A stretch of DNA of 38,739 bases from assembly GCA_028716225.1 (NCBI GenBank), contig JAQUQE010000015.1:1-38739 (forward strand), in the 5' to 3' direction. The DNA comes from Dehalococcoidales bacterium. Lineage in GTDB: Bacteria > Chloroflexota > Dehalococcoidia > Dehalococcoidales > UBA5760. This document shows, in pieces, positions 7,252 to 14,321 of the stretch. Numbering within the stretch: position 1 is the first letter of the stretch; each line of letters begins with the position of its first letter. The notes beneath the pieces were generated by a model. That model was not told the origin of the DNA and ran no database searches. It saw only the letters and a list, made by a program, of their open reading frames with translations. The position numbers and the translations under genes were made by a program.

Positions 7252-10200
7252 CTATCCGGCCACCGGGGCTGGCCCCGATGTCGTAGCCCCCTTCGGAGTC
7301 GGCTTCGTACCGCTCATGATGCCCGTCTGGGTAACCAGCTCGTTGTGTATGGCCTTGAGCATCTTTCTTGTGGCCGCCGCTTCGTTCACAACCGCCATTG
7401 TAACACCCGAAAGTCCCGGCAAGCTCATCGCCAGCGCAAAGCTCTTCTTGACATCGACGTTCGCATCCGGATCTGCGGTCTCTATCTTCATCCCCATGTC
7501 GGCGACAATCCCCTCCGCAATCGACGCCAACAAGCCTTTCTTTGCCGACAACTCACGCATTTTCACAGCATAAGTGTCCAAGGCAGAAATAACAGATTCG
7601 TCCATCGCCATTTCTACCGTTTGCCGCACCATATCCATGCTGTCCGCAATCCCAAACGAGAACTGCTCCATGATTGCCTGGCCAGCCATGTACACATCAC
7701 TGCTTGGCCCTTCACCGGAAAGCGGCCCCGTAATGGGTGGAGATTGCCCAATAATACTAGATGTCGCATCAGACACGGCATTATCTATCTGTGTTGTAGT
7801 GTCTTCGCTTTTGAGCTGATCCGTTATCCCTGTCACAAGCTGTGTAGCAACAGATTGCCCACCAAGTAATGCACCCTCTTGATTTGCCGCAATCAGCTCT
7901 CCTTCCCATTCCTCCATGGGCATTATAGATTGGTCGTACAGATCCTTTTCTGTAAAACCACTACCTGAAAACTGAACATTCAGAGCCTGTTCACGAGCAA
8001 ATACGTCAGACTTTATTGTTTCGATATATTTTATAGTGTCTTCGAGCCGTTTTATCGTTTCGTCACTCTGTAGAACTCCGGCCTTTTTCTCTTCCGCAAT
8101 TGCATCCTGCATCAACTTGGCATAATCGTCTAAATAAGACGGCATATTCATGACAGTAAGCTCCAACGACTTTCTGTCATCACTCATTATTTTCTTGGAC
8201 CCTTCAAGCCCCCGTGATACCAGATCCTGTCCGGTCAGCTTGTCTTCTATGTCCGTAACAAATTTTCCAATCTTTTCCCCTAAACTAAGCCCAGCCATTC
8301 CCGCCAACGCCACAATACCAGACACAGGATTAGAAAGAGCAAGCATGAACGCCGCGCCACCCATCGTGGCCATCGTGGAAATCTCACCACCGCCCATGCC
8401 CGAAAACAAACCGCTCACCATGGACTTCACCATCCCGATCAGGCTCGGAAGTATCGTTTTGAAAACGCCCACCAACGTCGTTCCCAACGCAGCCCAGTCC
8501 ACATCCTTTGCAAGTATGTCCGCCAGTTTTTGCAAAACTCTTGCAGCCCCGTTCAAGATAGCTTCCCAAGGAAATAGCGACACGACAAATTCAAAAGCCT
8601 TGGTCAAACCGTCGGCAATGTCCTTGAATATCCCACTCTCTTTGATCCCCGTGAATGCCTTCTTAAACCAGTTGAAAACGCTTTCCACTCCCGTTTTGAA
8701 CTTCGTCCACAGTTCGCCCCAGTTGATTCCCTTGAGCATTCCGCTGATTTTTTCCTTCATCCCGCCAATAATGGAATCGAACGGGCCAAGAATCGATTTC
8801 CTCGCCTTGTCATCCATCACGAACAGTCCGGCGATCCCGGCACCCGCCGCAATGCCCCCGAGCGGTCCGAACATCCCGAGCATCTGCATAATCGGTGACA
8901 GCTCATCCCCGAACTTACCGAGCGTCTTGAATACGAGTCCGGCTTTGGCCCCGAACGCTGCCGCATTCTTTACGCCGTCCTTCGTATTCGATGCGAACGA
9001 CGCAAAAAGTCCGCTTATCCCCATTTGCTCGTAGTTCGATACCGCTTTCACAAAAGGCCCCCACGTCTCGTCAGAGCCCAATCGCTGAATCTCCTTGCCA
9101 GCCTCCCGCATACCCGCGATCTGGTCCTTCACGTACCCGCGCACGTCCTTACGCGCTACACTACGGACCATCATGTCGAACTGCTCTTGTGCTCGATTGT
9201 ACGTATCCTGCAGCGTCAATCCAGAGCTGTATGCGTCCTTCCCAAACTGGTTCAATGCGCCGGACCCCTTGACAGTCAGCTTGTCCATCGCAGCCAACGC
9301 AGTCGTACTCTCGTTTGTCCCAGCCGCAAGGAACGCCAAGCCCTTCGCCCCCTCGCCCAGGGACGCACTGAAATCCGCGAGCGACCGCTGTACCCCGGTC
9401 CTCTCGTCCGCACTCATCTTGGAGAACAACTCATTGATCTTTTGTACCCCAGCCACGGAATCCCGGCTGCCTGTCGCGATGATCTCCCGCGCCTCGTCAA
9501 ACCCGACTCCGAGCTGCATCATGTACTTCAACAACGGGTTCTCACTCAAAGCCCGGTCATCGCCAATACTCAGTGCCCGCGTGATCGCGACATCCTGCTC
9601 CGCGAACATCTTGGCCACGGCATTCCCGCTGGTCACCGCGTCCTCTTGGTTCACGCCCATCTTTAAGAACGCACCGGACAACCGAGCCGACGACTCCATG
9701 AGGCCCTGTATTTCTTTCGACGACCGCTGCATTGTTGGAGGAAGTGACTTGAATATTCCTCCAATCTCGTCCAACGCACCTTTCGCACCCTTTAGCGGCC
9801 CCAGCCCTGTACCTGTCGCCTTCCCAATTGCCGTCATGTTGTCCAGGAACTTGGCAGCGTCCTTCGGTGCCGCCCCCCACGACGCTGTAAGGTCACCAAG
9901 AATCTCAGTATAATCCTGCATCGGAACGCCGGTCGTAGATACGACCTTGACCCAATCCTGGGTTGACATTCCAAGCGAGTCCATAGCCTCTTTGGCCCCC
10001 TTGTTGGCAACGTGCATCGTCTTCATCACGTCCGCAACAGTATCCGCGCTCGTGTTCATTCCGTAGGCAATACCTGCCGCCCGCGACGCAAATGCCTTCA
10101 TTTCCTTACCGGTCAGATTCAACGTCGCAGCCACTGGCTTTGTCGTCTGCAACAGCCCCGTCATCGTGGCTTCTAAGCTGGAAGTAAGGTTTCCCGTCTC

Positions 10201-11103
10201 TCCAGTCAACGTCTTCATGTTCGCCGCGATATTCGCTACGTTGAACTGAGTTACCCGCTTCATTAACCCTTCCATTGCCCCAGATGTTTTCTTCCTAAAA
10301 CCTCCCGCTTCTTTGCCCGTATCGTCTAGCTCGTCACCCAGTTTTTTAACTGACTTTGTTGCATCATCTGTATTTTCTATAAATTGACCAAGTTCATCGC
10401 GTTTTTTGCCAAACGTTTTTTTGAAAATCACACTAAATTTCTGAATACCTCGGCTGGCCAAGGACATCCCTGCATCAACACCCTTGCCAAATATATCCTT
10501 GGTTACAGAAGCAACATGCTCAAGCTCGTTACCAACCAATTTCATAACCTGTTGTGATTTCTCGCCAAGTTTGCCGAGGCCATTTCCTATCACCTCAATA
10601 TGCGGCATTGCCGTATTACGAAGAACCGCATATGCCTGTCCCATTTTGAACAACGGTTTATATGTAACTTCACCAGCCTTAACCATTGCCTTCCCAATGG
10701 ACTGACCAACACTATAGGCCATATCCTCGGCCTGGCCGACCACCGTATTCCGAGCCGCCCCGAGTGACCGCCCGAACTCAACCACTGAATTTTCCATTTC
10801 CATGGTCGCTCTACCAAAAAAATGGCCTAACCCTACCGTCACATCCTCGATTCGCTTATTTATTTTATCCACCTCGCCAACCACAGCGTTTCGGGCCGCT
10901 CCAATCGATCTCCCAAGTATAACCGTCTGCCCTTCAAGTTCAGCGTTCAGCTTGTCGACAACCTTTGCGGCCCCTCCCGCAATCTTGTTCTGCTTCTCCA
11001 AGAGCCAGTTGACGGAATCGAGTCCCTTGATCGTATCCCCAAGGGTCTGCTCGAACCCTACGTCCCGCGCCCCCATCTCAAATGCAAACCCGAGGAAACT
11101 CAT
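7252..11103 (-). CDS. Tail tape measure protein
   Basis: A 1283-residue protein from ATG at 11103. A GTG 21 nt further upstream is possible but lies inside a hairpin. It is rich in Ala, Gly and Lys and helical. Residues ~64-126 hold two copies of 'GRSxGAARNxVVG'. The middle has the usual tape-measure core ('AGIAYGMNTSADTVADVMKT'). Hydrophobic segments lie near residues 745-765 and 910-945, as is common in proteins that enter the cell envelope. At roughly 1.5 angstrom per residue, tail length would be near 190 nm, a rule of thumb only. No Shine-Dalgarno precedes ATG 11103; instead there is a palindromic element repeated at 24548. Confidence 0.92.
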   Translation of the reverse strand: MSFLGFAFEMGARDVGFEQTLGDTIKGLDSVNWLLEKQNKIAGGAAKVVDKLNAELEGQTVILGRSIGAARNAVVGEVDKINKRIEDVTVGLGHFFGRATMEMENSVVEFGRSLGAARNTVVGQAEDMAYSVGQSIGKAMVKAGEVTYKPLFKMGQAYAVLRNTAMPHIEVIGNGLGKLGEKSQQVMKLVGNELEHVASVTKDIFGKGVDAGMSLASRGIQKFSVIFKKTFGKKRDELGQFIENTDDATKSVKKLGDELDDTGKEAGGFRKKTSGAMEGLMKRVTQFNVANIAANMKTLTGETGNLTSSLEATMTGLLQTTKPVAATLNLTGKEMKAFASRAAGIAYGMNTSADTVADVMKTMHVANKGAKEAMDSLGMSTQDWVKVVSTTGVPMQDYTEILGDLTASWGAAPKDAAKFLDNMTAIGKATGTGLGPLKGAKGALDEIGGIFKSLPPTMQRSSKEIQGLMESSARLSGAFLKMGVNQEDAVTSGNAVAKMFAEQDVAITRALSIGDDRALSENPLLKYMMQLGVGFDEAREIIATGSRDSVAGVQKINELFSKMSADERTGVQRSLADFSASLGEGAKGLAFLAAGTNESTTALAAMDKLTVKGSGALNQFGKDAYSSGLTLQDTYNRAQEQFDMMVRSVARKDVRGYVKDQIAGMREAGKEIQRLGSDETWGPFVKAVSNYEQMGISGLFASFASNTKDGVKNAAAFGAKAGLVFKTLGKFGDELSPIMQMLGMFGPLGGIAAGAGIAGLFVMDDKARKSILGPFDSIIGGMKEKISGMLKGINWGELWTKFKTGVESVFNWFKKAFTGIKESGIFKDIADGLTKAFEFVVSLFPWEAILNGAARVLQKLADILAKDVDWAALGTTLVGVFKTILPSLIGMVKSMVSGLFSGMGGGEISTMATMGGAAFMLALSNPVSGIVALAGMAGLSLGEKIGKFVTDIEDKLTGQDLVSRGLEGSKKIMSDDRKSLELTVMNMPSYLDDYAKLMQDAIAEEKKAGVLQSDETIKRLEDTIKYIETIKSDVFAREQALNVQFSGSGFTEKDLYDQSIMPMEEWEGELIAANQEGALLGGQSVATQLVTGITDQLKSEDTTTQIDNAVSDATSSIIGQSPPITGPLSGEGPSSDVYMAGQAIMEQFSFGIADSMDMVRQTVEMAMDESVISALDTYAVKMRELSAKKGLLASIAEGIVADMGMKIETADPDANVDVKKSFALAMSLPGLSGVTMAVVNEAAATRKMLKAIHNELVTQTGIMSGTKPTPKGATTSGPAPVAG
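10726..10914 (-). repeat. Internal repeat pair in tape measure N-terminus
   Basis: Residues 64-79 and 111-126 both read GRS(I/L)GAARN(A/T)VVG, 47 residues apart (DNA 10867-10914 and 10726-10773). The DNA copies have diverged at third codon positions, so the duplication is old and selected at protein level. Confidence 0.75.
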
Positions 11104-11106
11104 TTT

Positions 11107-11136
11107 ACTGCAAAGGTAGCGCACTCAAGTGCGCGT
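11107..11136 (-). promoter_or_regulatory. Palindromic leader element, copy 1 (before tape measure)
   Basis: Thirty bases that recur at 24548-24577 with only the two central bases changed. The core is GCGCACTCAAGTGCGC, a perfect 7-bp inverted repeat around two bases. On the transcript, an outer GGTAGC/GCTACC pairing (11115-11120 with 11137-11142) can extend it. It fills the gap between the chaperone -1-frame stop (11138) and the tape measure ATG (11103). There is no downstream T-run, so it is not a terminator. A protein-binding site or translational control hairpin is inferred. Confidence 0.7.
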
Positions 11137-11137
11137 G

Positions 11138-11341
11138 CTACCGTCTCCGTCTTGGTCGAAGTTTTGGCTGTGAAGCCCGTGCGTTCGCGTGCGCCTTTTC
11201 CATCGTGACTTTCCGGTCTATGAACCGCTTGCGCCGCGAATACGGGATTGCCATCGAAGCCTCGTAGGACTGACCCTGCTTCTCCATCAAGAAGAAGATT
11301 TCGTCTTCCAAGGCTTCTACTTGGCCGAGGGGAAGAAAAAA
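11138..11341 (-). CDS. -1 frame extension of the tail assembly chaperone
   Basis: This frame is reached from the chaperone gene by a -1 shift at the slippery heptamer 11335-11341. It adds about 65 residues (LPLGQVEALEDEIFFLME..., then 'MAIPYSRRKRFIDRK' and a basic tail). The 'SYEASMAIPYSRRKRF' stretch is typical of the C-terminal part of phage tail chaperones, and the frame has no good independent start or ribosome site. The fused product would be ~341 residues if translation begins at 12162. The stop at 11138 is 34 bp before the tape measure start. By analogy with lambda G/GT, the extension should bind the tape measure (known for the family, inferred here). Confidence 0.78.
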   Translation of the reverse strand, partial: FFLPLGQVEALEDEIFFLMEKQGQSYEASMAIPYSRRKRFIDRKVTMEKAHANARASQPKLRPRRRR

Positions 11342-12162
11342 CTTGATTGCCCCACGTCCATGTGGCCTTGCCACGTATGGTTGCACTCGTCACAGTCAAA
11401 CTCCACCTTCGTGTCGATGGAACCTTCTTCCCGCTCGAACAACTCCCGCAGGAATGTCCGATCCTTGGTCGACAAGGATTTCAAGGCAGTGGATGCCTTG
11501 CGGTAGTCCCGGTTCCGGTCAATTTCAACATCCCCAACGGAGTCAACCCGAGCCAATAATCCCAACGTAAGACGATCATTCTTCTTCGACTTTTGAGCAG
11601 TCAGCCATTCTTCATCCGTGGCCCTGATTACATGCCACTTTACTTCCTTCCCGCTTGGAAGGGTATCCGTCCGGTCGCGCAGCATCCGATTCGGCATCGG
11701 CACCACATCGATCTGCTTGAGGTCCAGTGTCACATGCTGCTCGACCCTGCAATTCGGACACGTCACGTTGCAGTCGTAGAAATCACCGAGAGACACCCTG
11801 CGAATTGCCAGGAGCACGACCATCCTGTCATGCCCGGTCAAGTCCGCCGCCGCCTTTTGGAGTGTAGCCCGGTCGCCGATACCCCCGAGCTGCACCAAGC
11901 AATTCCCGACGACCGCATTCAGCCGTGCGATGATCGATCCCGACGATGCCAAGATGTCTTCCTCGTATCCCCGCATTTCCCGGACGACCGCCGTCGTATG
12001 GATCTCTTCGCCCTGAATATATCCACACGGCAACTCCACTGCCAGACAGCCGGGAGCTGGATCTAGAACGTGTCCCTTCGTGCGGTCTTGAACCAACGCC
12101 ACCGTTTCAGCCCCCTCTTCCCCTTGGGGCTCTTCAGCCGTTTTCAGCTCTTCTTTCGACAT
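11317..12162 (-). CDS. Tail assembly chaperone / T4 gp26-like baseplate protein, 0-frame product
   Basis: A 281-residue product from ATG 12162, which has a strong GAGGA five bases upstream. An ATG at 12180 or GTG at 12213 is possible but overlaps the RHH gene more deeply. The core 'FYDCNVTCPNCRVEQHVTLD' with two CxxC-like pairs (a second pair, CDEC, near the end), and 'VLLAIRRVSLGDF', match the T4 gp26-type baseplate/chaperone family found just before the tape measure in many myoviruses. The 0-frame ends 'SSFFFPSAK'. A slippery heptamer there allows a longer product. Likely role: chaperoning the tape measure during tail assembly. Confidence 0.82.
   Translation of the reverse strand: MSKEELKTAEEPQGEEGAETVALVQDRTKGHVLDPAPGCLAVELPCGYIQGEEIHTTAVVREMRGYEEDILASSGSIIARLNAVVGNCLVQLGGIGDRATLQKAAADLTGHDRMVVLLAIRRVSLGDFYDCNVTCPNCRVEQHVTLDLKQIDVVPMPNRMLRDRTDTLPSGKEVKWHVIRATDEEWLTAQKSKKNDRLTLGLLARVDSVGDVEIDRNRDYRKASTALKSLSTKDRTFLRELFEREEGSIDTKVEFDCDECNHTWQGHMDVGQSSFFFPSAK
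11335..11341 (-). other. Programmed -1 ribosomal frameshift site (T TTT TTC)
   Basis: In the chaperone frame the codons read AGT TTT TTC, giving the canonical X XXY YYZ heptamer T TTT TTC six codons before the 0-frame stop at 11317. After a -1 slip both tRNAs re-pair on TTT TTT and translation continues in the frame that ends at 11138. The next ~70 bases are moderately GC-rich, but no clear stem or pseudoknot was worked out. Confidence 0.75.
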
Positions 12163-12337
12163 CCTCTTCCTCTTTCTCATAGCCTTCAACAAGTCGCTTC
12201 GTTTCACGGACACGCCTCTCTACGAAATCCAAAATCAAGGATCGAATAACATCACTTACATTTCTACCGTCAGCCTTGCATTGCCGCAAGAACCGCTGAT
12301 ACACCCCGTCATGGATTTCGACATTCAGTCGAGGCAT
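12134..12337 (-). CDS. Ribbon-helix-helix DNA-binding regulator
   Basis: A 67-residue protein. Residues 3-10 'RLNVEIHD' form the DNA-contacting strand. 'VYQRFLRQCKADGRNVSDVI' and 'RSLILDFVERRV' give the two helices of an Arc/CopG-type dimer, followed by a charged C-terminal tail. It is the first gene of the tail-tip operon and faces a divergent plus-strand promoter, so it probably controls one or both directions (inference). No Shine-Dalgarno precedes ATG 12337, and a -10-like CATAAT ends only six bases before it, which fits a leaderless mRNA. It overlaps the chaperone start by 29 bp. Confidence 0.8.
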   Translation of the reverse strand: MPRLNVEIHDGVYQRFLRQCKADGRNVSDVIRSLILDFVERRVRETKRLVEGYEKEEEDVERRAENG

Positions 12338-12343
12338 GTGTCA

Positions 12344-12372
12344 ATTATGAGTAAATCCGACGCATATCGCAA
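12344..12372 (-). promoter_or_regulatory. Candidate promoter of the tail-tip operon
   Basis: On the minus strand TTGCGA (12372-12367), 17 bp, CATAAT (12349-12344). The -35 matches 4/6 and the -10 matches 5/6 of the sigma70 consensus. Transcription would begin at or next to the ATG of the RHH gene. Confidence 0.5.
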
Positions 12373-12402
12373 CTTGTTTCACTCAAACATCACAAATAAA
12401 TG

Positions 12403-12430
12403 TTGACAAATCCATATCGGTTATTATGAT
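12403..12430 (+). promoter_or_regulatory. Sigma70-type promoter P1 of the plus-strand cassette
   Basis: TTGACA (12403-12408), 16 bp, TATGAT (12425-12430): perfect -35 and 5/6 -10. It lies in the divergent gap after the RHH gene, and is followed by AAAGGAGGTG (12436-12444, a near-perfect Shine-Dalgarno) and ATG 12449. This is a strong host-type promoter, unlike anything seen before the structural genes. Confidence 0.8.
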
Positions 12431-12448
12431 TCAAAAAGGAGGTGCCAT

Positions 12449-12610
12449 ATGTCCGTAGAAAAAAAGATCATTCTGTCTCAATTCGGAATCGGCGGTCCAA
12501 GCTGTCCGTGTTGCTCAGACAGACCCGGATCGTATGCACGCCGCAAATCTTTTCGCAACGGTCGCCGCCTCGCGAAGAAAGCAGCAATCAAAGAAGGTAT
12601 GGAGGGATAA
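12449..12610 (+). CDS. Small Cys-motif basic protein, 53 aa
   Basis: It starts MSVEKKIILSQFGIGG, has a CPCC cluster at residues 19-22, and ends in a basic Arg/Lys-rich tail (YARRKSFRNGRRLAKKAAIK). The start is well defined: AAAGGAGGTG lies five bases before ATG 12449, and promoter P1 is just upstream. TAA at 12608-12610 overlaps the next ATG (TAATG). A longer frame in another phase covers the same bases but lacks these signals. The CPCC plus basic tail suggests a metal- or nucleic-acid-binding mini-protein; no family is recognised. Confidence 0.75.
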   Translation: MSVEKKIILSQFGIGGPSCPCCSDRPGSYARRKSFRNGRRLAKKAAIKEGMEG

Positions 12611-13029
12611 TGAGCCACATAAGCTCCGAAGCAAAACTACTGTATGGCTTCCGCGTCAAGCGGGGAGAATTCGCAAATATCATCCAAGGCAGACTCCAAG
12701 AGCTTAAAATGTGTCCCGACGAATGGGAGATAGACTTCGACTGGACAACCGTATATGCAAAGGTCGTCCACGACACCGACAGCATGTCGACTACCAAAAT
12801 AGTCGAGGAATCCGGCTGTGATATTTCATTCCTCGGACAGCCAGACGAACCTGACTGCTTCATCCACATGACAACAATCCATTCGGCAAAGCCAAATCAA
12901 CCGTTTTTCCTGGAAGAAAAGCATTTGAACGCAGCCATCAATGCAGACGGCATGATAGCAAATTTCTGTCAAATATTCAGAATCATTCCTGAAAAATTCC
13001 AATGGATTCTCGTCGCCAGCTACGGCTAA
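12610..13029 (+). CDS. Unknown protein, 139 aa, first cassette operon
   Basis: It starts at ATG 12610 (MSHISSEAKLLYGF), overlapping the preceding TAA, with GGAGGG (12601-12606) as ribosome site. The in-frame upstream extension is rejected because it reads through the 53-aa gene in another phase. Mixed alpha/beta composition with a 'WEIDFDWTTVYAKVV' segment and an aromatic C-terminus ('IIPEKFQWILVASYG'). No membrane segment, signal peptide or catalytic motif was recognised. It is co-transcribed with the 53-aa gene from P1. An A-rich tract follows the stop. Confidence 0.78.
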   Translation: MSHISSEAKLLYGFRVKRGEFANIIQGRLQELKMCPDEWEIDFDWTTVYAKVVHDTDSMSTTKIVEESGCDISFLGQPDEPDCFIHMTTIHSAKPNQPFFLEEKHLNAAINADGMIANFCQIFRIIPEKFQWILVASYG

Positions 13030-13057
13030 AAAAATAAAAAAATAGTCCTTTTATCCG

Positions 13058-13085
13058 TTGACAAACTCATTCTAGGTTGTATACT
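13058..13085 (+). promoter_or_regulatory. Sigma70-type promoter P2 with possible UP element
   Basis: TTGACA (13058-13063), 16 bp, TATACT (13080-13085): perfect -35 and 5/6 -10. An A-rich tract (13027-13043) lies upstream at a distance compatible with an UP element. The expected start near 13092 leaves a ~44-base leader that carries a hairpin (13105-13120) before the ribosome site. Confidence 0.78.
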
Positions 13086-13104
13086 ATATTTAGGTAACGA
13101 GATG

Positions 13105-13130
13105 CCCCGTAAGATTCGGGAGAAAGAGTT
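13105..13130 (+). promoter_or_regulatory. Leader hairpin plus CGGGAGAAAG ribosome site
   Basis: CCCG (13106-13109) pairs with CGGG (13117-13120) around a 7-base loop. CGGGAGAAAG is then followed nine bases later by ATG 13136. The same CGGGAGAAAG-N9-ATG arrangement, again behind a short GC stem, precedes the gene at 14322. Hairpin opening could modulate ribosome access (inference). Confidence 0.5.
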
Positions 13131-13135
13131 GGCCA

Positions 13136-13315
13136 ATGTCCAAGAAAACCGAAATGTTGCTCGCTCAGATTAACATGGTTGATTCCATGTCGTCTGAAGC
13201 GGCCGAATACGGCGACGATGAACTCATGGCGGAACTCGCCTCGCTCAAGGACGAGGCGTTCGATCTGTTCGCCGATTACACCGACTATTCGGAAGACCTC
13301 TGGGGAGTCCACTAA
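13136..13315 (+). CDS. Small acidic protein, 59 aa
   Basis: Reads MSKKTEMLLAQINMVD... and ends YSEDLWGVH. About 15 of 59 residues are Asp/Glu against few Lys/Arg, concentrated in the second half ('EDLW', 'DYTDY'). The GGGAGAAAG ribosome site and promoter P2 support expression. TAA at 13313-13315 overlaps the next ATG (TAATG). Small acidic early phage proteins are sometimes DNA mimics or inhibitors of host enzymes, but nothing in the sequence proves that here. Confidence 0.72.
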   Translation: MSKKTEMLLAQINMVDSMSSEAAEYGDDELMAELASLKDEAFDLFADYTDYSEDLWGVH

Positions 13316-13656
13316 TGGGCGTCAGCTTTTCAATACGTGGACATTCAGATTTCGAGAAAGACCCTCATTTCTCAAACGTCAACGCCAGGCAAATCATGGA
13401 TATGCTCAGCGTCTTTTGCAATCCCAATGACGGTCTCTGCGGCGAAATCGCTGACAAAGAAATCGACCGCGTGGCCAAGCTGGCCATGTTCCATCTCAAC
13501 GTCGAAAACCAGAACTACTCGACCGAGGACCATTGGCATTCACCGAGATGTGTTACTCTCGGTACTTCGGACGAACACGTCCGGTATCGTCTTAGGGCAA
13601 TACTCGAACTCTGCGTAAAAGCAAAAAGGCTCAGCCAAAGCATAACCTTTGGTTGA
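13315..13656 (+). CDS. Conserved-looking unknown protein, 113 aa
   Basis: Begins MGVSFSIRGHSDFE, coupled to the acidic gene by TAATG. The pattern 'VxFSxxG ... FSNVNARQIMDML ... GEIADKEIDRVAKLA ... YRLRAILELCVKAKR' recalls a family of small uncharacterised proteins I believe occurs in bacterial genomes and phages, but I cannot name it with certainty. No catalytic motif or membrane segment. The ribosome site is the GGGG tract in the preceding codons. Confidence 0.75.
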   Translation: MGVSFSIRGHSDFEKDPHFSNVNARQIMDMLSVFCNPNDGLCGEIADKEIDRVAKLAMFHLNVENQNYSTEDHWHSPRCVTLGTSDEHVRYRLRAILELCVKAKRLSQSITFG

Positions 13657-13704
13657 AACAGAATTGAGTTTATGCCTTCGGGCGCTTTAACAAAGGAGAG
13701 AGTC

Positions 13705-13959
13705 ATGGATTACAATTCGTACTTGAGAGTAGATGGCACCATCCGGAAGGGATGGACGGATGAGCCAGCAGCCGCAACCGACCGACGGCTGTATAACATG
13801 GGACCATTACGCCGTCGATACGCCGTCGGTGAGCGGCTGCAGCATCGGCGGCTCGGTACGCTCATATGTGTGGCGTGTAAGCGTCTAGTGAACGAGGACC
13901 AATGCGCGGATTGGGGCGGTCCGAGCTTCGGAGGGGATTTCGTCCATGCGGAGGACTAA
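13705..13959 (+). CDS. Small Cys-containing protein, 84 aa
   Basis: The start ATG 13705 is chosen because AAAGGAGAG lies five bases before it; an upstream in-frame ATG (13672) has no ribosome site. The sequence runs MDYNSYLRVDGTIRKGW, then a basic stretch, 'LICVACKRLVNEDQCADW' and an acidic end. The CxxC with a third Cys could bind metal, but a full zinc-finger set is not evident. Function unknown. Confidence 0.68.
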   Translation: MDYNSYLRVDGTIRKGWTDEPAAATDRRLYNMGPLRRRYAVGERLQHRRLGTLICVACKRLVNEDQCADWGGPSFGGDFVHAED

Positions 13960-14017
13960 TTACGAGCGCAACCGCGTCCGATCCGTGCTCGAATTACAAG
14001 AAGAGAATGACCGATGA
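13946..14017 (+). CDS. Candidate 23-codon coupling ORF
   Basis: ATG 13946 lies nine bases after GGAGGGG (13930-13935 region) and reads MRRTNYERNRVRSVLELQEE, then NDR and stop. The TGA (14015-14017) overlaps the next gene's ATG as ATGA. That next gene has a poor ribosome site of its own, so this mini-ORF may mainly deliver ribosomes to it. It overlaps the end of the preceding gene by 14 bases. Expression as a stable peptide is uncertain. Confidence 0.45.
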   Translation: MRRTNYERNRVRSVLELQEENDR

Positions 14018-14238
14018 TAAAATTTAATATTTATCGAAACAAATCCGATAACTGCTACATAGCGACGGTAGTCCCAAACTATGTTGGCGTCCATGACACG
14101 CTGGACGAATGCCGCCAACTATACGGTTCGCCGGTAGACTATTGCCAAAGGTACGATATTGGGGATTTGCCCCGAAAATGGCGCGGCAAGCCCCTAAAAC
14201 TCGTCACCTTCGATGAAACGAGGTTGTTCGAGCATTAG
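14014..14238 (+). CDS. Small unknown protein, 74 aa
   Basis: Begins MIKFNIYRNKSDNCYIATVV and ends FDETRLFEH. Compact alpha/beta composition with aromatic residues; no motif recognised. The start overlaps the stop of a 23-codon ORF (ATGA), which probably supplies translation because only a weak AAGAGAATG precedes the ATG. A short hairpin with a T-run follows the stop. Confidence 0.7.
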   Translation: MIKFNIYRNKSDNCYIATVVPNYVGVHDTLDECRQLYGSPVDYCQRYDIGDLPRKWRGKPLKLVTFDETRLFEH

Positions 14239-14244
14239 GGCATC

Positions 14245-14264
14245 AACCGGCATTGCCCGGTTTT
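14245..14264 (+). terminator. Weak intrinsic terminator or leader hairpin
   Basis: AACCGG (14245-14250) and CCGGTT (14257-14262) form a perfect 6-bp stem with a CATTGC loop, ending in TTTT. A second hairpin, GGGGC/GCCCC (14267-14271 with 14278-14282), follows at once. The T-run is short, so partial termination or a structured leader for the 14322 gene is more likely than a full stop. Confidence 0.4.
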
Positions 14265-14321
14265 AAGGGGCAATTTCGCCCCGTCAAATCCGGCCACAGA
14301 GCCGGGAGAAAGGCATACGCC

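Noticed and set aside
11100-11399. 99-codon third-frame ORF over the chaperone end
   Set aside because: No ribosome site; the -1 frame has the chaperone-like sequence and a slippery site leading into it.
13675-13684. GCC-TTCG-GGC hairpin as terminator
   Set aside because: Only a 3-bp stem and a short T-run; kept only as part of a possible leader.
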